This document shows positions 33,931-44,990 of a stretch of DNA of 64,000 nt, piece by piece. Numbering within the stretch: position 1 is the first letter of the stretch; each line of letters starts with the position of its first letter. The position numbers and the translations under genes are program-made. The notes beneath the pieces were generated by a model. It saw only the letters and a program-made list of their open reading frames with translations, searched no databases and was not told the origin of the DNA. Source of the stretch: Metallyticus violacea (taxonomy: Eukaryota > Arthropoda > Insecta > Mantodea > Metallyticidae); contig CM060831.1 in assembly GCA_030762175.1 (NCBI GenBank), positions 7,135,001 to 7,199,000 of the forward strand, given 5' to 3'.

Positions 33931-34394
33931 CATTCATTCTTTATTCAACACACGAATCTCTTACTCCGGGGCAGAAAAAATGAGTCAAATACTGCTTTAA
34001 TTAATTCTGGAAGGGCAATATTTGCCTCCTGTAAATATAAAACCAGGATTCTGGAAACTTTTCCTACACACCAAGTTACGGGAATAATTCCTATTTTCCT
34101 TTGAACTTTGCTGCTTGTTATTTTCTTATCGCTGAAGCAAACTGCTACCTCACCAACAACTGTTTCTATTATTGGCTTGGGTGCAAAATTTATCTAAAGA
34201 ATCAATTCTAAATAAAAATATTTAAAGACTATTTTAAATTTCTGTTTCAGAAGTTCTGGGATATAATGTCCTCTATAAATAGTTGGTTTCAAATCAGAGA
34301 GATCTCCGGATTAGCAACATATAAAAAATTAATACTCTTTAGTCAAATGGACCTTAAGTAAACAAAGTCCAAGCTTTGTAAAATTCTGCGCTTT
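33931..34394. other. Unassigned stretch
   Basis: Nothing recognised. Confidence 0.35.
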
Positions 34395-34460
34395 TCTTTA
34401 ATCGTGTTTAACGCCCGTTTTAACAACCACGGCATCACAGGCGGTAGACACTGATAATTA
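34395..34460 (-). mobile_element. SINE-A copy 8, tail half
   Basis: Carries the SINE-A tail (GTGTTTAACGCCCGTTTTAA) and GCATCACAGGCGGTAGACAC, then stops where a hAT-like element begins. The head half resumes at 35584. Confidence 0.88.
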
Positions 34461-35583
34461 CAGCACGGAAAATTTGGCATTTATTTTGGTTAAAATAGGC
34501 AGGCAAAAAGATGCTTAAAATACTGAAAATAGGCGGTAATACAATTAAAATAGCAATATTAAAACTGTAATATCACTCATTATTAATGAAAATAGATATT
34601 TAAGATACTTAATAAAATCTTTATCACATTATTAAAGTACTTAAGCTTACTTTTCTTGGTTATAAGCAATAACTAGATTTTTAAGGTATCAACTGTCATG
34701 ATCAGCTGCTTGTCAGTGAGAACATTTTTCAACATAGAAAAAGAACGTTTTACTTCCACTGAAGTGATAAGGAGCATATTTAAAATAAGTATTTCGGAAG
34801 GACTCATACCAGAACATTCATCTTCCAGGACATCATGGAAATGTTGATGAAAACAAAGTAAAATAGTTTTGAATAGTCCTGGTGAATAAACATAAGATGC
34901 GCAGTGGTTTCTGGTAGGTTTATTTTTTTGTTTATGCATTTATAGGGGAATCGGGTTAGCATCTCTCTTACTTCCGTACTAAACACATTGCAGGAACGGT
35001 TTATTGCACAAATGTACCGCTTTCATCTTTTTCGCTTGCAATTGTTTGTTACATTTATGCAGCTGAGCATTTACTCCCAACACAAATTTCTTACGATTGT
35101 CTCGCGAAGATCGATACCAGGTCATTTGCTAGGACTATTTAAAATAACAGCACTTTCATGGACTTCTCTATTTCCTGGTTTTCGTAGGCCCTTATAACTG
35201 TGCGTTCCTTTCACTAATGAAAGTTTTGCCATTTAAAGAGCTTAAGTGAATGGGTTGAGAAAAAGTTTTTGACTGCTTGAAAAGAAATAAATATATAACA
35301 AGAATCTCAATAGATATTTTTGTGAACTTGCTATTTAATTTCTATATATATTTCTTTTTGTACTTTTTAAAATGCGTAAATAATCGCAGAAAAATGCATA
35401 ATGATTCAAAACAGGCCAAAAAAAAAACATTTTAAGCCTTAAAATAGGCAATAAATAATTAAAGGCTAAATAAAAACTGGCCCTATTGACTCCAAAGTAG
35501 GAAACTTGTTCTTCTCTCTCTGACTCTTAAAAATGTCCAACCAGATAGAATTAAAAAGTGATTGCTAACTTTCGGGCTCTACG
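34461..35583 (-). mobile_element. hAT-like non-autonomous element, copy H2, nested in SINE-A
   Basis: Minus-strand relative of H1, about 1.12 kb. The left end CAGCACGGAAAATTTGGCAT corresponds to the right end of H1, and the right end is TTTCGGGCTCTA. The C-terminal open stretch (34673-34939, minus) contains LLITSVEVKRSFSMLKNVLT, matching the hAT dimerisation region, and continues MTVDTLKI. Flanking duplications (about GATAATTA left, GATGATAC right) are eroded. Insertion into a SINE-A copy shows that the family moved after SINE-A. Confidence 0.85.
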
Positions 35584-35795
35584 GATGATACATGGAACGA
35601 AGTGGTTACCTGAGACAGGATTGTTTTCTCAAACGAAGGAAACGTTTCAGTTATAAATTTAGCGCATATCCCTGGCATTTGCCATTAATGAGGACTGATG
35701 AAAACTGGGAAAAAAAACTCAGTCAGGGAGGACGGTTATGGTAGGAATCAAACCCCAGACCTCCCACTCACAGTCCGCGCCTTAGCAACCTCTTC
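35584..35795 (-). mobile_element. SINE-A copy 8, head half
   Basis: Continues the SINE-A interrupted at 34460, with GGCATTTGCCATTAATGAGG (35664-35683) and the tRNA-like head ending near 35795 on the minus strand. Confidence 0.88.
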
Positions 35796-35928
35796 AATGT
35801 GCTTTGTTGGTAAACCAACTTTTTACAAAGACCTTTATCTCTGCACGATACATTTTATAGAATACATGAAACTTATCTACTTTATAACGCGTTATTACTA
35901 CTACAACAACAACAACAACAACAACAAC

Positions 35929-35972
<44 letters not shown>

Positions 35973-36271
35973 GGTAGCTTGCACTGTTACAGGCCAAAAA
36001 TCGCCAGCTAATTCCATTCTCGCCTGGCGTGTGAAATAGAAAAAGTCAAACTCTGCACATGCGTATAGCTGTATGTTAGGAGGTTTTGGTAAGGAAAAAC
36101 ATTCGAGAGACGTGAGAGAGCCAAGATGCACAACCCCTCTCCTTGGCCACTGTAAGTGTCCTACAGCAAAACTTGCATTCTGAACTTAAAACACGCCATG
36201 ACGTCACAAGCAGAACGGATAGATATAATCCTAACCCAATACGTCGTACAGTTTTTATGTATAGTTATAAC
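35796..36271. other. Unassigned stretch with a compound microsatellite
   Basis: Holds the CAA/TAA array at 35900-35971 and otherwise no recognisable feature. Confidence 0.4.
35900..35971. repeat. Compound (CAA)n(TAA)n microsatellite
   Basis: About 9 CAA units followed by about 14 TAA units. Its translation produces the spurious poly-N, poly-I and poly-L open frames here. Confidence 0.95.
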
Positions 36272-37332
36272 CAGAGCCTGGAAGTAAGGCAAAATGCTAT
36301 TTCTTAAGAATCAGATAGAAATGAACATGTAAGGTACATTGGGGTTGGTAGGCCAGTTTTTATTATGCTTTTCTGCCTAATTTTAGTTTCTGTTGTGTAT
36401 TTTAAGGTTTAAAACCTTATTTTGCCTGTTTTGGTTCGGTATGAATTTTTCTAGGATTATTTACGCATTTTAAAAAGCACATAAAAAATTTCAATTCATC
36501 GAAGTGAAAAAGGTTATGAAAACTAAACGATATGTTCACCTCACAAAAATATATATTGAGAATCTTGTTATACGTTTTCAAGCAATCAATAATTTTCTCC
36601 TCAACCCATTAACTTAAGCTCTTAGAATAGCAAAACATTCATTATTGAAAAAACTAACGATTACTTGGGACATACGAATACCAGGAAACAGAGAGAATGA
36701 GGGAAGTACTGTAGTTTTGAAGTCCTGGCTAATGACCTTGTATCGATCTTCGAGAGACAATTGTAAGTAGTTTGTGGTGGGGATAGCTTCTCAGCTGCAT
36801 AAATGTAACAAAAAATTGCAACCAAGAAGGATGATAATGGCACAGCTGTGCAATAAACCGTCCTTATAATGTGTTCAGTACGAAAGTAAGAGAGATACTA
36901 ATCTGATTCCCCTATAAATGCATAAACAGAAAATGAACTCGATCAGAAACCAATGCGCATTTTATGCGTACTCACCAGAACTATTTTAAACTACTTTACT
37001 TTGTCTTGATCAACATTTCCATGATGTCCTTAAAAGTGAATGTTCTATTGTACGAGTCCTTCCACATTACTTATTTTAAATATGCTCCAATCACTTCAGT
37101 GGAAGTAGAATGTTCTTTTTCCATGATGAAAAATCTTCTCTCTGACAATGACAGTTGATACCTTAAAAAAACCTAGTTATTGCCTATAATCAAGAAAAGT
37201 AAGTTTAAGTACTTTAATTATGTGATAAAGAAGTTATTAAGTATTTTATATATCTGTTTTCATTAACAATCAGTGATATTGCTCTCTGTTTTAGGTTTTA
37301 ATTCAAATAAATGCCTCCACTTCCGGGCTCTG
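36272..37332 (+). mobile_element. hAT-like non-autonomous element, copy H3
   Basis: 1061 bp. Left end CAGAGCCTGGAAG, right end CTTCCGGGCTCTG. Flanks GTTATAAC (36264-36271) and ATTATAAG (37333-37340) agree at 6 of 8 positions, a decayed 8-bp duplication. The 3' coding remnant at 36964-37158 encodes LLYFVLINISMMS and PITSVEVECSFSMMKNLLS, the same C-terminal hAT region as H1 and H2. It shares GCAATAAACCGTCC with H1 (about 36855). Confidence 0.83.
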
Positions 37333-38128
37333 ATTATAAGTGGTAAATAATAGAAAGCAATAACCAAAAATAATTTTAAATATTATGTAAGTTGTTTCCA
37401 CACATATCTGTAAATACCGTTCTTTCAATTATTTAAAAATTTAAATTTATTTTGTTGTATTTTATTTAAATATGTTTACCTTTTTCTAATTGTGTATTAT
37501 ACTTAAGCATGTATGGTAGACGACCCATAGATAAAACATACTTGCAATATGTTTGTAGACTTTTATAATATTAATGATGATGATGCCGTTTGTGTCACGA
37601 ATCACATGCGCTTTTAGTGAAATGTGTGATAATTTAAAACGGGCTACAATTCTTTTGAGCACAGAATGAAAGTAACAATACAAAAGACTTGGGAGCAGGA
37701 ATTATCCTATAAAATCAAGTGAGTATTCGTGCTCTGTTTCAGTGTCTTACACCTCCATCACGCTTGACTGCGATACTAAGCAATAAGCAAGTGACATACC
37801 GTGAACGCTTTAAGAGCAGCGTGGGACCGAGATAATTACTTGCGAGACCCTGAAGGCAGGTCTGACTAAGATTGATCCTATGGCCCACTGCACCCTATTA
37901 GATACCTGTCGATTTGCAGCGACAAGTCATTCCACCTCGCTGCTTCACCACACACGCGCACAACCTCTTTCTTTTGTTCCAGATGCAATCACGTTACTAG
38001 GATACGGTTTTGTGTAGTTTTTGGTATTCCAACACGCCGTGTCCTTACAAAAGATAAGTGCGGCGAGGAACACACTGCAGTCAAATGAAAAGAAGTTAAG
38101 ACGCCAAAGAGTTTCATTCGAAAATAAT
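37333..38128. other. Unassigned stretch
   Basis: Nothing recognised; 37380-37490 is AT-rich. Confidence 0.35.
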
Positions 38129-38141
38129 CTCCATAACTATT

Positions 38142-38433
38142 GATTGATTGATTTATTTATTGACGCTCTTTAACAGCTCAGGTCATCAGCGTCCCATTCA
38201 ACTCAGGGCGTGAAACGGCCGACAAATTTTGCTCAGAGGCCTCTCTTTCAGGCTTGAGGTTCTTTATCGTGCCGCAAATGTACGACACGGGACCCACGGC
38301 TTTACTTCCCTTCCGAAGGAAGCCATACTTAGGATTTTTACGCCCGAAAAAAATCCATCGGTCCTGGCCGGGTTAGAACCCGCGTTTTGGGTATAGGAGG
38401 CAAGTATGGTACCCACTACACCACCAGGACCGA
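38142..38433 (-). mobile_element. SINE-B copy 4, young, with 13-bp target duplication
   Basis: Minus strand. The tail TGATTGATTGATTTATTTAT is at the left and the head ACCACCAGGACCGA at the right. A perfect 13-bp direct repeat CTCCATAACTATT lies at 38129-38141 and 38434-38446. It is very similar to copy 1. Confidence 0.94.
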
Positions 38434-38768
38434 CTCCATAACTATTAATATAACTAAAAAGCTTAATATCTAAAAATATCAAACTAAAAAAATTTTATCA
38501 GCGTTCGATTAATAATAACTACTTTCCCAGCGTCATATCACTATGGTAATGGCAGTCATTATTCCAATGAGTGCAATAATCATCTTATTACCGCACTCAA
38601 TGCAGTAATGAGCTAAAATAGCTACTTACAACACATTCCTTGCTAATAAATACATGAATACTAGACAACATTCTGGCGAATTCTCACTAACAATTTTGAT
38701 TTCTTGTTTATTAACCTAATTATTCTCTTCCAGAACAACGATACTGGAAGCGACTGTCTTTTCATTCT
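38434..38768. other. Unassigned stretch
   Basis: No gene seen. May include the 3' untranslated part and inverted end of the following mariner. Confidence 0.4.
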
Positions 38769-39714
38769 CTACAGCTTGTCTGCAAAATGGGCATGAACAG
38801 CATCCATCACTACTTCGTCACATTTACATTTCCTTCCTCGAAGGTGTTTCTTCAATTTTGAGAATAAATAATCACTGGGAAGTACATATGGGCTGTAAGG
38901 TGGATGGTCGATTTCCTTGAAGCCACATTTCTTCACAGCTTCCTTTGCAACAAGAGCTGTGTGCATAAGCACGTTGTCGTGAAGAAGGCGCACACCACCA
39001 CTCAGCTTTCCTTGCCTTTTATCTTTGATGGAAGCACGCAGTCTGTGCAGTAGGCCAGCATAGTACTCCCCATTTACTGTGGTGTTCCTCTCCTTGAAAT
39101 CAATGAAGAGTATTCCTTCACAGTCCCAAAAGATTGTGGCCACGATCTTCTTGGTTGACTGAGTGACCTTGGCTTTAGAGTCGGTGCTTCGTCAGGTTTA
39201 CGCCACTCCGTTGATTCTCTTTTGGACAAGAGATCATAGTAGAGGACTATAGTTTCATCTCCTGTAACAATAGTTTGCTTAACTTTTCCCTTGTTGCCAC
39301 GGCAGAGCTCCATAAAAGCCCGACAACGGATGACTTGTTGCTGCTTTTGGACTGAGGAAAGAAGCCTAGACACTAACCTTATTCATGTTTAAATGTTCAT
39401 GAATAATTCGAAGGACTGTTATTTTAGAAATCTTGCTGCTATTTCTTTAACTTTGAGCCGCCGGTCTTCCATAATTTCTCCTTGCACAAGAGCGATGTTT
39501 TCAGGAATGAACACCTTCAAGGGCCGACCTGCACGCTCTTCGTCTTCAACGCCTTCCGACCCGTTCGAAAACGTTTGGCCCATTCTTTTATAGTATAATA
39601 TGAGAGGGATGCTCCCCCATATACACCGTCCAATCGCTGTTTAATTTCATTTGGAGTAAGTCTTCCTTTTGTGAAGAACGTAATAACAGCTCGATACTCA
39701 ATTAGGAACGTGTC
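38769..39714 (-). pseudogene. Near full-length mariner transposase (DD34D), frameshifted
   Basis: Minus strand. The N-terminal part reads FRAVITFFTKGRLTPNEIKQ (about 39630-39700), then GSEGVEDEERAGRPLKV (39530-39580) and IMEDRRLKVKEIAA (about 39430-39470). The catalytic part is in two overlapping frames: 39074-39373 with TIVTGDETIVLYYDL (first Asp), and 38769-39143 with LLHDNVLMHT (Asp at residue 56) and HPPYSPYVLPSDYLF (Asp at residue 91). Exactly 34 residues separate the latter two, the mariner signature. KKHLRGRKCKCDE follows. The W of the DETW motif is an I. One frameshift near 39100 and one stop near 39440 inactivate it. It is among the best-preserved mariners here. Confidence 0.87.
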
Positions 39715-39872
39715 ACAATCTTCTACACATAGCCTTCTTTATGCAACTATATCTGAACAAGTGAATACAGCGGAGTGGAAGTTACAGTTACACTTATTTA
39801 TGTAACAGATAAGGCATGACATCAAATAAGGGTTTTGTATAGGCGATAATTCTTATCGGCGAGGCCGGAAAC

Positions 39873-40128
39873 TTATGGACCTATCCTCATATCCACACCA
39901 TCAATGTCGCCACATGTGACGAAAAACTCGCATGCAATCTTGGTTTGGGTATTTGGTAGGAAAAAAACGCATACATGTCCTTCATCTCTGACAATCTCCA
40001 CCAGCTCATCTCTTGTAAGAGCTTCAGCTAATCCAATAATAAATGCCATTTTCACAAACAAAAAGCTATTGTCCGCTTCTCTTAAAAATGTTGCAATTTC
40101 GTGTTTAGTAAAAAAAGTTTACATTTCT
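39873..40128 (-). pseudogene. Tyrosine-recombinase fragment, Crypton-like
   Basis: An open frame of 85 codons (rc of 39873-40127) reads NVNFFTKHEIATFLREADNS, then FIIGLAEALTRDELVEIV and PNTQTKIACEFFVT. The layout resembles the N-terminal part of the catalytic domain of Crypton/DIRS tyrosine recombinases. The box around the first catalytic Arg is ALTRDEL where the family shows xCRRxEL; the Arg itself appears to be Thr. The rest of the catalytic domain (His-x-x-Arg, Tyr) is absent, and the frame ends with a stop after RIGP. I assign this from memory of the family. Confidence 0.55.
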
Positions 40129-40366
40129 TTGCTGTATATCCCTTGCTCTTTCTTTTAAGAAAGAGCAATTTACAATTGCGAAGTTTCTTTTATCGGCGAT
40201 GACAGCTCCCAACATAGAATAATACGCCCACGTGGACGGAGGCTTACATCATTTTGATAAATGCTCAAAATATGCTAACAAAGTATTTTCATTTATGATA
40301 ATATTTACTTACTTTCGCATCATTTTACTTAGCTCTCTTTTACCAATTCATATTTCACCTTCGCTT

Positions 40367-40459
40367 TCCAAATTTATAATTTCATTTCATGTACCATCAG
40401 TGTCCACCGCCTGTGATGCCCCAGTAGTTAGCATGGACGTTAAACACTATTAAAAAAAT
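40367..40459 (+). mobile_element. SINE-A copy 9, 3' tail only
   Basis: Only the last ~90 bp: TTTCATGTACCATCAGTGTC, the GATGCCCCAGTAGTTAGC block and ACGTTAAACACTATT. 5'-truncated. Confidence 0.8.
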
Positions 40460-41520
40460 CGCACATTTTCGAAAGAGAAATATTTTTTCTTCCTCAGATT
40501 TTCGTCTGTTCTATTTAATCGTATGTCAACTGTTATTACAAATAAATGAACATCATTAGCATGTAATTTCTAAACCAACTATAATCTATGGAATACTAAG
40601 CATTAGGGGTTCTCAACCTACGGCAAGCGCACCATTGATGGTAAGTCAACTACTGTTGGGTGGTACGTAAAAAATTTAATAAATACGTTATATTAGTATT
40701 TACTTTACAAAGAACAAAAATTTGATAGTTCTATTGCAACTAAACGGAAACAATATATTTTACATTATCATAAAAAATTGATGCATGATACTGTACAAAC
40801 ATAATACGCAAGTTCACTTTTAATCCTACAAAACGACAGAGCGCAACAATATTTGATCAGAGGGATATGACTTATCCCTGGTAGATATAATTTATTGATC
40901 ATTCTTTATTGAACACCTCCCCGGATTCCTCAATTTTCTAAGAGTAATATCAACTTCAATGAAAGCTTTACGCATGTCTCCTACAAACTGCATAGCGGAC
41001 TTTCTTTGCACTTCACTATACAGTCATTTTATAACATTTCTAAATATTGCACGTGATAGTGTAAAATTTACAACAAAGATTATTGACAAGTACAGGATAT
41101 ACATCTGCCCCGTACAGAGAAACATACGTCTGCAATTTTGATTTGTGCTGAAGGAAACTGAACGAACGTAATCTTGCTCTCTTGTGCTGTGTTAACTTCT
41201 GAATGAACTGTACTCGGACAAAAGAGGTCTACAGAGGTTTCAAGATGAAAAACGAGTAATTCAACAAACGCTGCTTGGTCAAGCCCATACTTCTGGTTCA
41301 CAGTTTTTTGAAGAACTCTGTAAAGCTTTGATTTCTCCAGATATTTCTCCGGAGTAAAGTAAAGAACCCGAAGTTCCGTGGTTTCCTATAAAAACATACT
41401 CAGAGAGTACACCAAACTCTACACTTAAAGAAAAACGTATATGATTAAGTGATACGAAAAACGAAAATAGGGCAAAAATCACAGAAAACAAACGTTGGGT
41501 GTGTGTGGACGAAATTACAA
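40460..41520. other. Unassigned stretch
   Basis: No gene recognised; short frames 40959-41491 have no familiar motifs. Confidence 0.35.
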
Positions 41521-41753
41521 GTTCGCTAGGACGTAACTATACTTGCCTTGTAGTTATAAGATCGGGAGTTCAAACCCCACTAGGGTAGATGGGATTTTAA
41601 AATGCAACAAAAAACATTAGTCCTGTTTTCCATTTTAGGACTAAAACACTCTTAAGGCTGAAAGAAGAAATTTACGTGCAAAATTTACGGCCGTTTCACG
41701 CCCTGAACTGAATGGGATGCTAATGTTCGAGAGCATCCTTAAATAAATTAATT
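41521..41753 (+). mobile_element. SINE-B copy 5, old
   Basis: Strongly diverged. Head CTATACTTGCCTTGTAG, B-box-like GGAGTTCAAACCCC, and the 3' CCGTTTCACGCCCTGAACTG (41692-41711), then GAATGGGATGCTAATG. No flanking duplication. Confidence 0.75.
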
Positions 41754-42042
41754 GAAATATCGCTAACGTTGTAGAAGGCCATGATTGAGCTAAAAATACT
41801 TGATGAAAATTTTTAAATCAACTGCGAAGTGCACTCTTCAAGTTAGAAAGTTGCTTGGTAGATCCTTGAAACTCTGAGCAATCAATATAACAATGTATTG
41901 TTATTGTTGACGTGTGTTTAAAACCACCACCTCTTTAATGCAAAACGATGCATGTTACATGTGTAGAACGCGCTTTACATAGAGTTGCAGAAGTTGGGTA
42001 AGTTGACCAGCTTGTAGGTTGTGTCTAGAAAAAAAAATAAAA
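41754..42042. other. Unassigned stretch
   Basis: Nothing recognised. Confidence 0.35.
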
Positions 42043-42049
42043 ACGCACG

Positions 42050-42088
<39 letters not shown>
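42043..42088. repeat. (AC)n microsatellite
   Basis: About 20 AC units, starting with GCACGCACGC. It sits directly before the truncated SINE-B, so it may have grown where the SINE body was lost. Confidence 0.95.
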
Positions 42089-42091
<3 letters not shown>

Positions 42092-42098
42092 TCATCGT

Positions 42099-42193
42099 AT
42101 ACACGCCCGAAAAAAGCCACTGACCGTGGCCTGAATTGAACCCGCGATCTTGTGTCTACGAGGCAAGTATGGTTATAAACCATTAGGACCGAA
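42099..42193 (-). mobile_element. SINE-B copy 6, head half only
   Basis: Minus strand, only the tRNA-like head and first part of the body (CACGCCCGAAAAAAGCC to TTAGGACCGA). The 3' half is missing. Confidence 0.8.
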
Positions 42194-42525
42194 ACTTCTG
42201 GAGCAACATGTACACACTAGATAACATGTTCACCTTATAGGACGGCCAGGTGAATGCGGCAGGTGACTTGAGAGCAACTGCATTTCCCACCTGATTGAAA
42301 TGCAGGTTTGTTTACATTAAATAAATTTTACATTTTGTTTATATTAATTCAAAGTTTTGCAATGTAGTTTTTGTTATTTTGCAATGGCCTGAAAGTTCCC
42401 TTCTGCATAAGTTGGCTGCCTAGCCTCCTCAGCAACATGCCAGCCTTTTCTTAGCATGATATAACAATAATTTCAGACAATTTCATTTAGCCAACACAAT
42501 TTCCTATTCTAAAGCCGACGAATTT

Positions 42526-42818
42526 GAATGATAATGAAAAGTGTTTAACGCCCGTTTTTGCTACAGAGGCACCACAGGCGATGGACATTGATGATACTTG
42601 AGATGAAATGATATATTGAGAAGGGATTTAATTTTTTTTTTAAGGAAGGAATCGTTCCAAGCCTAAATTTAGGGTACCTCCCCGGCATTTGCCATGTATG
42701 AGGACTGAGGAAAATCTGGAAAAAACCTCAGTCAGGAAGGACGGTCCTGGCGGTATTCGAACCCAGACCTCCCGCTCACGACTCCGCGACCTAACGACCT
42801 CGGCACCCGTGGCGGTGT
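42526..42818 (-). mobile_element. SINE-A copy 10, with 9-bp target duplication
   Basis: Minus strand, flanked by GACGAATTT (42517-42525 and 42819-42827). Tail AAAGTGTTTAACGCCCG, head ACCTCGGCACCCGTGGCGG on the right. Confidence 0.92.
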
Positions 42819-42827
42819 GACGAATTT

Positions 42828-44253
42828 CCGCATGCAAAGTGACATACTCATTCATGAAAAGTAATTTTAAAAAATGTATGTCAGCTGATAGCTTTTAAAT
42901 GTCGAAATGACAACAATTAGATATGCAATGTGGTAAACTAAGCTTAATAAAATTCATAAAAATTATTTTGACACTTTTGGTCATTTTTTCTCCGAATTTC
43001 TCTTCACTGTTACCTCAAGGCATTGTTGTATTTTTAGTTAAGAATTTTCCTGTGTTTTATTGTGCACTGAAATCCCAGTTCTGGCTATACGAAACGTTTT
43101 AAATTATATTAATGTGTAAGTAACACAGATATTACGAAAATTCGGTACAAAAACAAAAAGTTTTCAACACCATGGCCACCAGTGTTCATTTTACACCTAC
43201 AGTCAAAAAAAAAAAAAAAATCACAATCAATAACATGACGTGCAAAGAACGCGTAATTATCGGCAGCATGCACATTCGCAACGTTATCCATTGTATCAGA
43301 AGTCTCATTAGTGCTTGCTCCCAGATGAAAAAGAAAAGTCGAAATGAAAAACACTGACGTCGTGAAGAGGTATGAACCAGTCATGCGGCGTTCCCTTTAA
43401 TAACAATTAAAACGCCGTCATACTGCCGTGTGCTTTCTCCACAAACAAAAACAGTTGGCCTTCATTGTTTATATTGTGCAATTTTACGTAAATTACAACT
43501 TAGTGTGGCGAATTCTCACAATCATGTAACACTTTTCACTTGCATCTCAGAGATTTTATAAAATAACACTTTATCACAAATAGTAATATTTCTTGACCTC
43601 CAAAATTACCTGAAAGCTTACAATTTATTCCAATGAAAAATACTTTAATCTACTGTGGTTAAACTTAGCTGTTGTCCTCATAGGTACGCAACAATGGGCT
43701 CGACCACTGGGTCGCCCCTTCACATGTAAGAATAACTGATGCAGAAAACTGTGGTTTGGTTTCGCTTCCGCTTAAGCCTGAAATAACTGAAAAGAACCGT
43801 AAAATAATATAGCAAGTTTTCTGCAGGGTGAGCAACGCTAATCCGGGCTATTTGTGCGGTCGATCGTTGCGTCAGTAACACCGTCCAGTGTTTCGCTTGC
43901 TATCGGTCCCTTGTTTTTCTCTGCAACTTTTTAAAACAACCGTGTACATCTTAGAAGAATGATTAAGCAAAGACAGGAGTGTAGTGCAGCAAGCATGCAA
44001 TCAATGCGAGACGTTCCTTTGTTACGCACAGTACAGTACGTACAATACAGCATGATGCAGCAGGCACTTACAGAGCCAAAGACAATTGAGAAGCGTTTTT
44101 ACAAAACTCAATAGATGTACAAAACATTTTTAAGGAAAAAAACTTTACGTTTTACTATCGCTATAGTTTCTTAACATGCATCCTCCCGCTTAAAACAGTC
44201 CCACTGTACTGTCAAACCAAAAATTAATGTATCTAATTGAATTATAAGTCCTG
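42828..44253. other. Unassigned 1.4-kb stretch
   Basis: A-run at 43206-43220. Frames 43109-43384 (minus) and 43172-43357 (plus) have no recognisable motifs. Confidence 0.35.
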
Positions 44254-44316
<63 letters not shown>

Positions 44317-44318
44317 GA
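44254..44318. repeat. Compound (TTA)n(TTG)n microsatellite
   Basis: About 11 TTA units followed by about 11 TTG units. On the other strand it gives (CAA)(TAA), as at 35900. Confidence 0.95.
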
Positions 44319-44417
44319 ATTTAAGGTCTTACAAAGTTTAATTTTGTATACGCAGTATAAAAATAACGACCACCGCCTTGGTCTAATGGTCAGCGTTGCT
44401 GTCGCCACTTTCGCTGT

Positions 44418-44990
44418 TCAAAAAAAGGATCCAAAATATGTGTTATAGTATTCTCCTTCATTGTCATTCCTTGTGTCAATCAGTGAACCACTAATAGCCT
44501 TAATTAGTTTGAAGAAAACAGTGAATATTCGCTTCCGAGAACTAAAATCTTGACAAAGAACTTGTCTTGGGTCATTCCCATTTACCGATACGCAGTTCCG
44601 AGCTTTATTTGGGGTGGTATAGAAATAAAACCAACTTTCATCACCAGTGCATACATCTGTCAAACGTTTAGGACCAACTGGTGGAAACATGCTCAGCAGT
44701 TACCTTGCACATTGCTTTCTCTTCTTCTTCTCTTCTTGGTTACGAAATGCGGAACCCATTTTGCACAGATATTTCGCAGCTTTAAATGTTCATGTTGCCA
44801 ACACTGATACCCACCACCATATATAGCATTTCAACACTAATATATCCATTTTCCTCCACCAAATCCCTCATTCTTTGAATTGGTCTCTCGTTCACAGATT
44901 CCCGAGGGCGGCCAGAGCGACGGTTGTCTTTCAAAGTCTCTCGCATTTCTTTAAATGATCGAATTCATCTTGCAATGGTATCAAAAGATC
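44418..44990 (-). pseudogene. Mariner transposase N-terminal half
   Basis: Minus strand. From right to left: GRPRESVNERPIQRMRDLVE (about 44850-44912), with GSGRPxE context, then FPPVGPKRLTDVCTGDESWF (44630-44690) carrying the first catalytic Asp in TGDESW, and RQVLCQDFSSRKRIFTVFF (44502-44565). The second and third aspartates are missing. Confidence 0.78.

Noticed and set aside
35794..36131. Open frames with long runs of N, I, V or L
   Set aside because: They are translations of the CAA/TAA microsatellite, not proteins.
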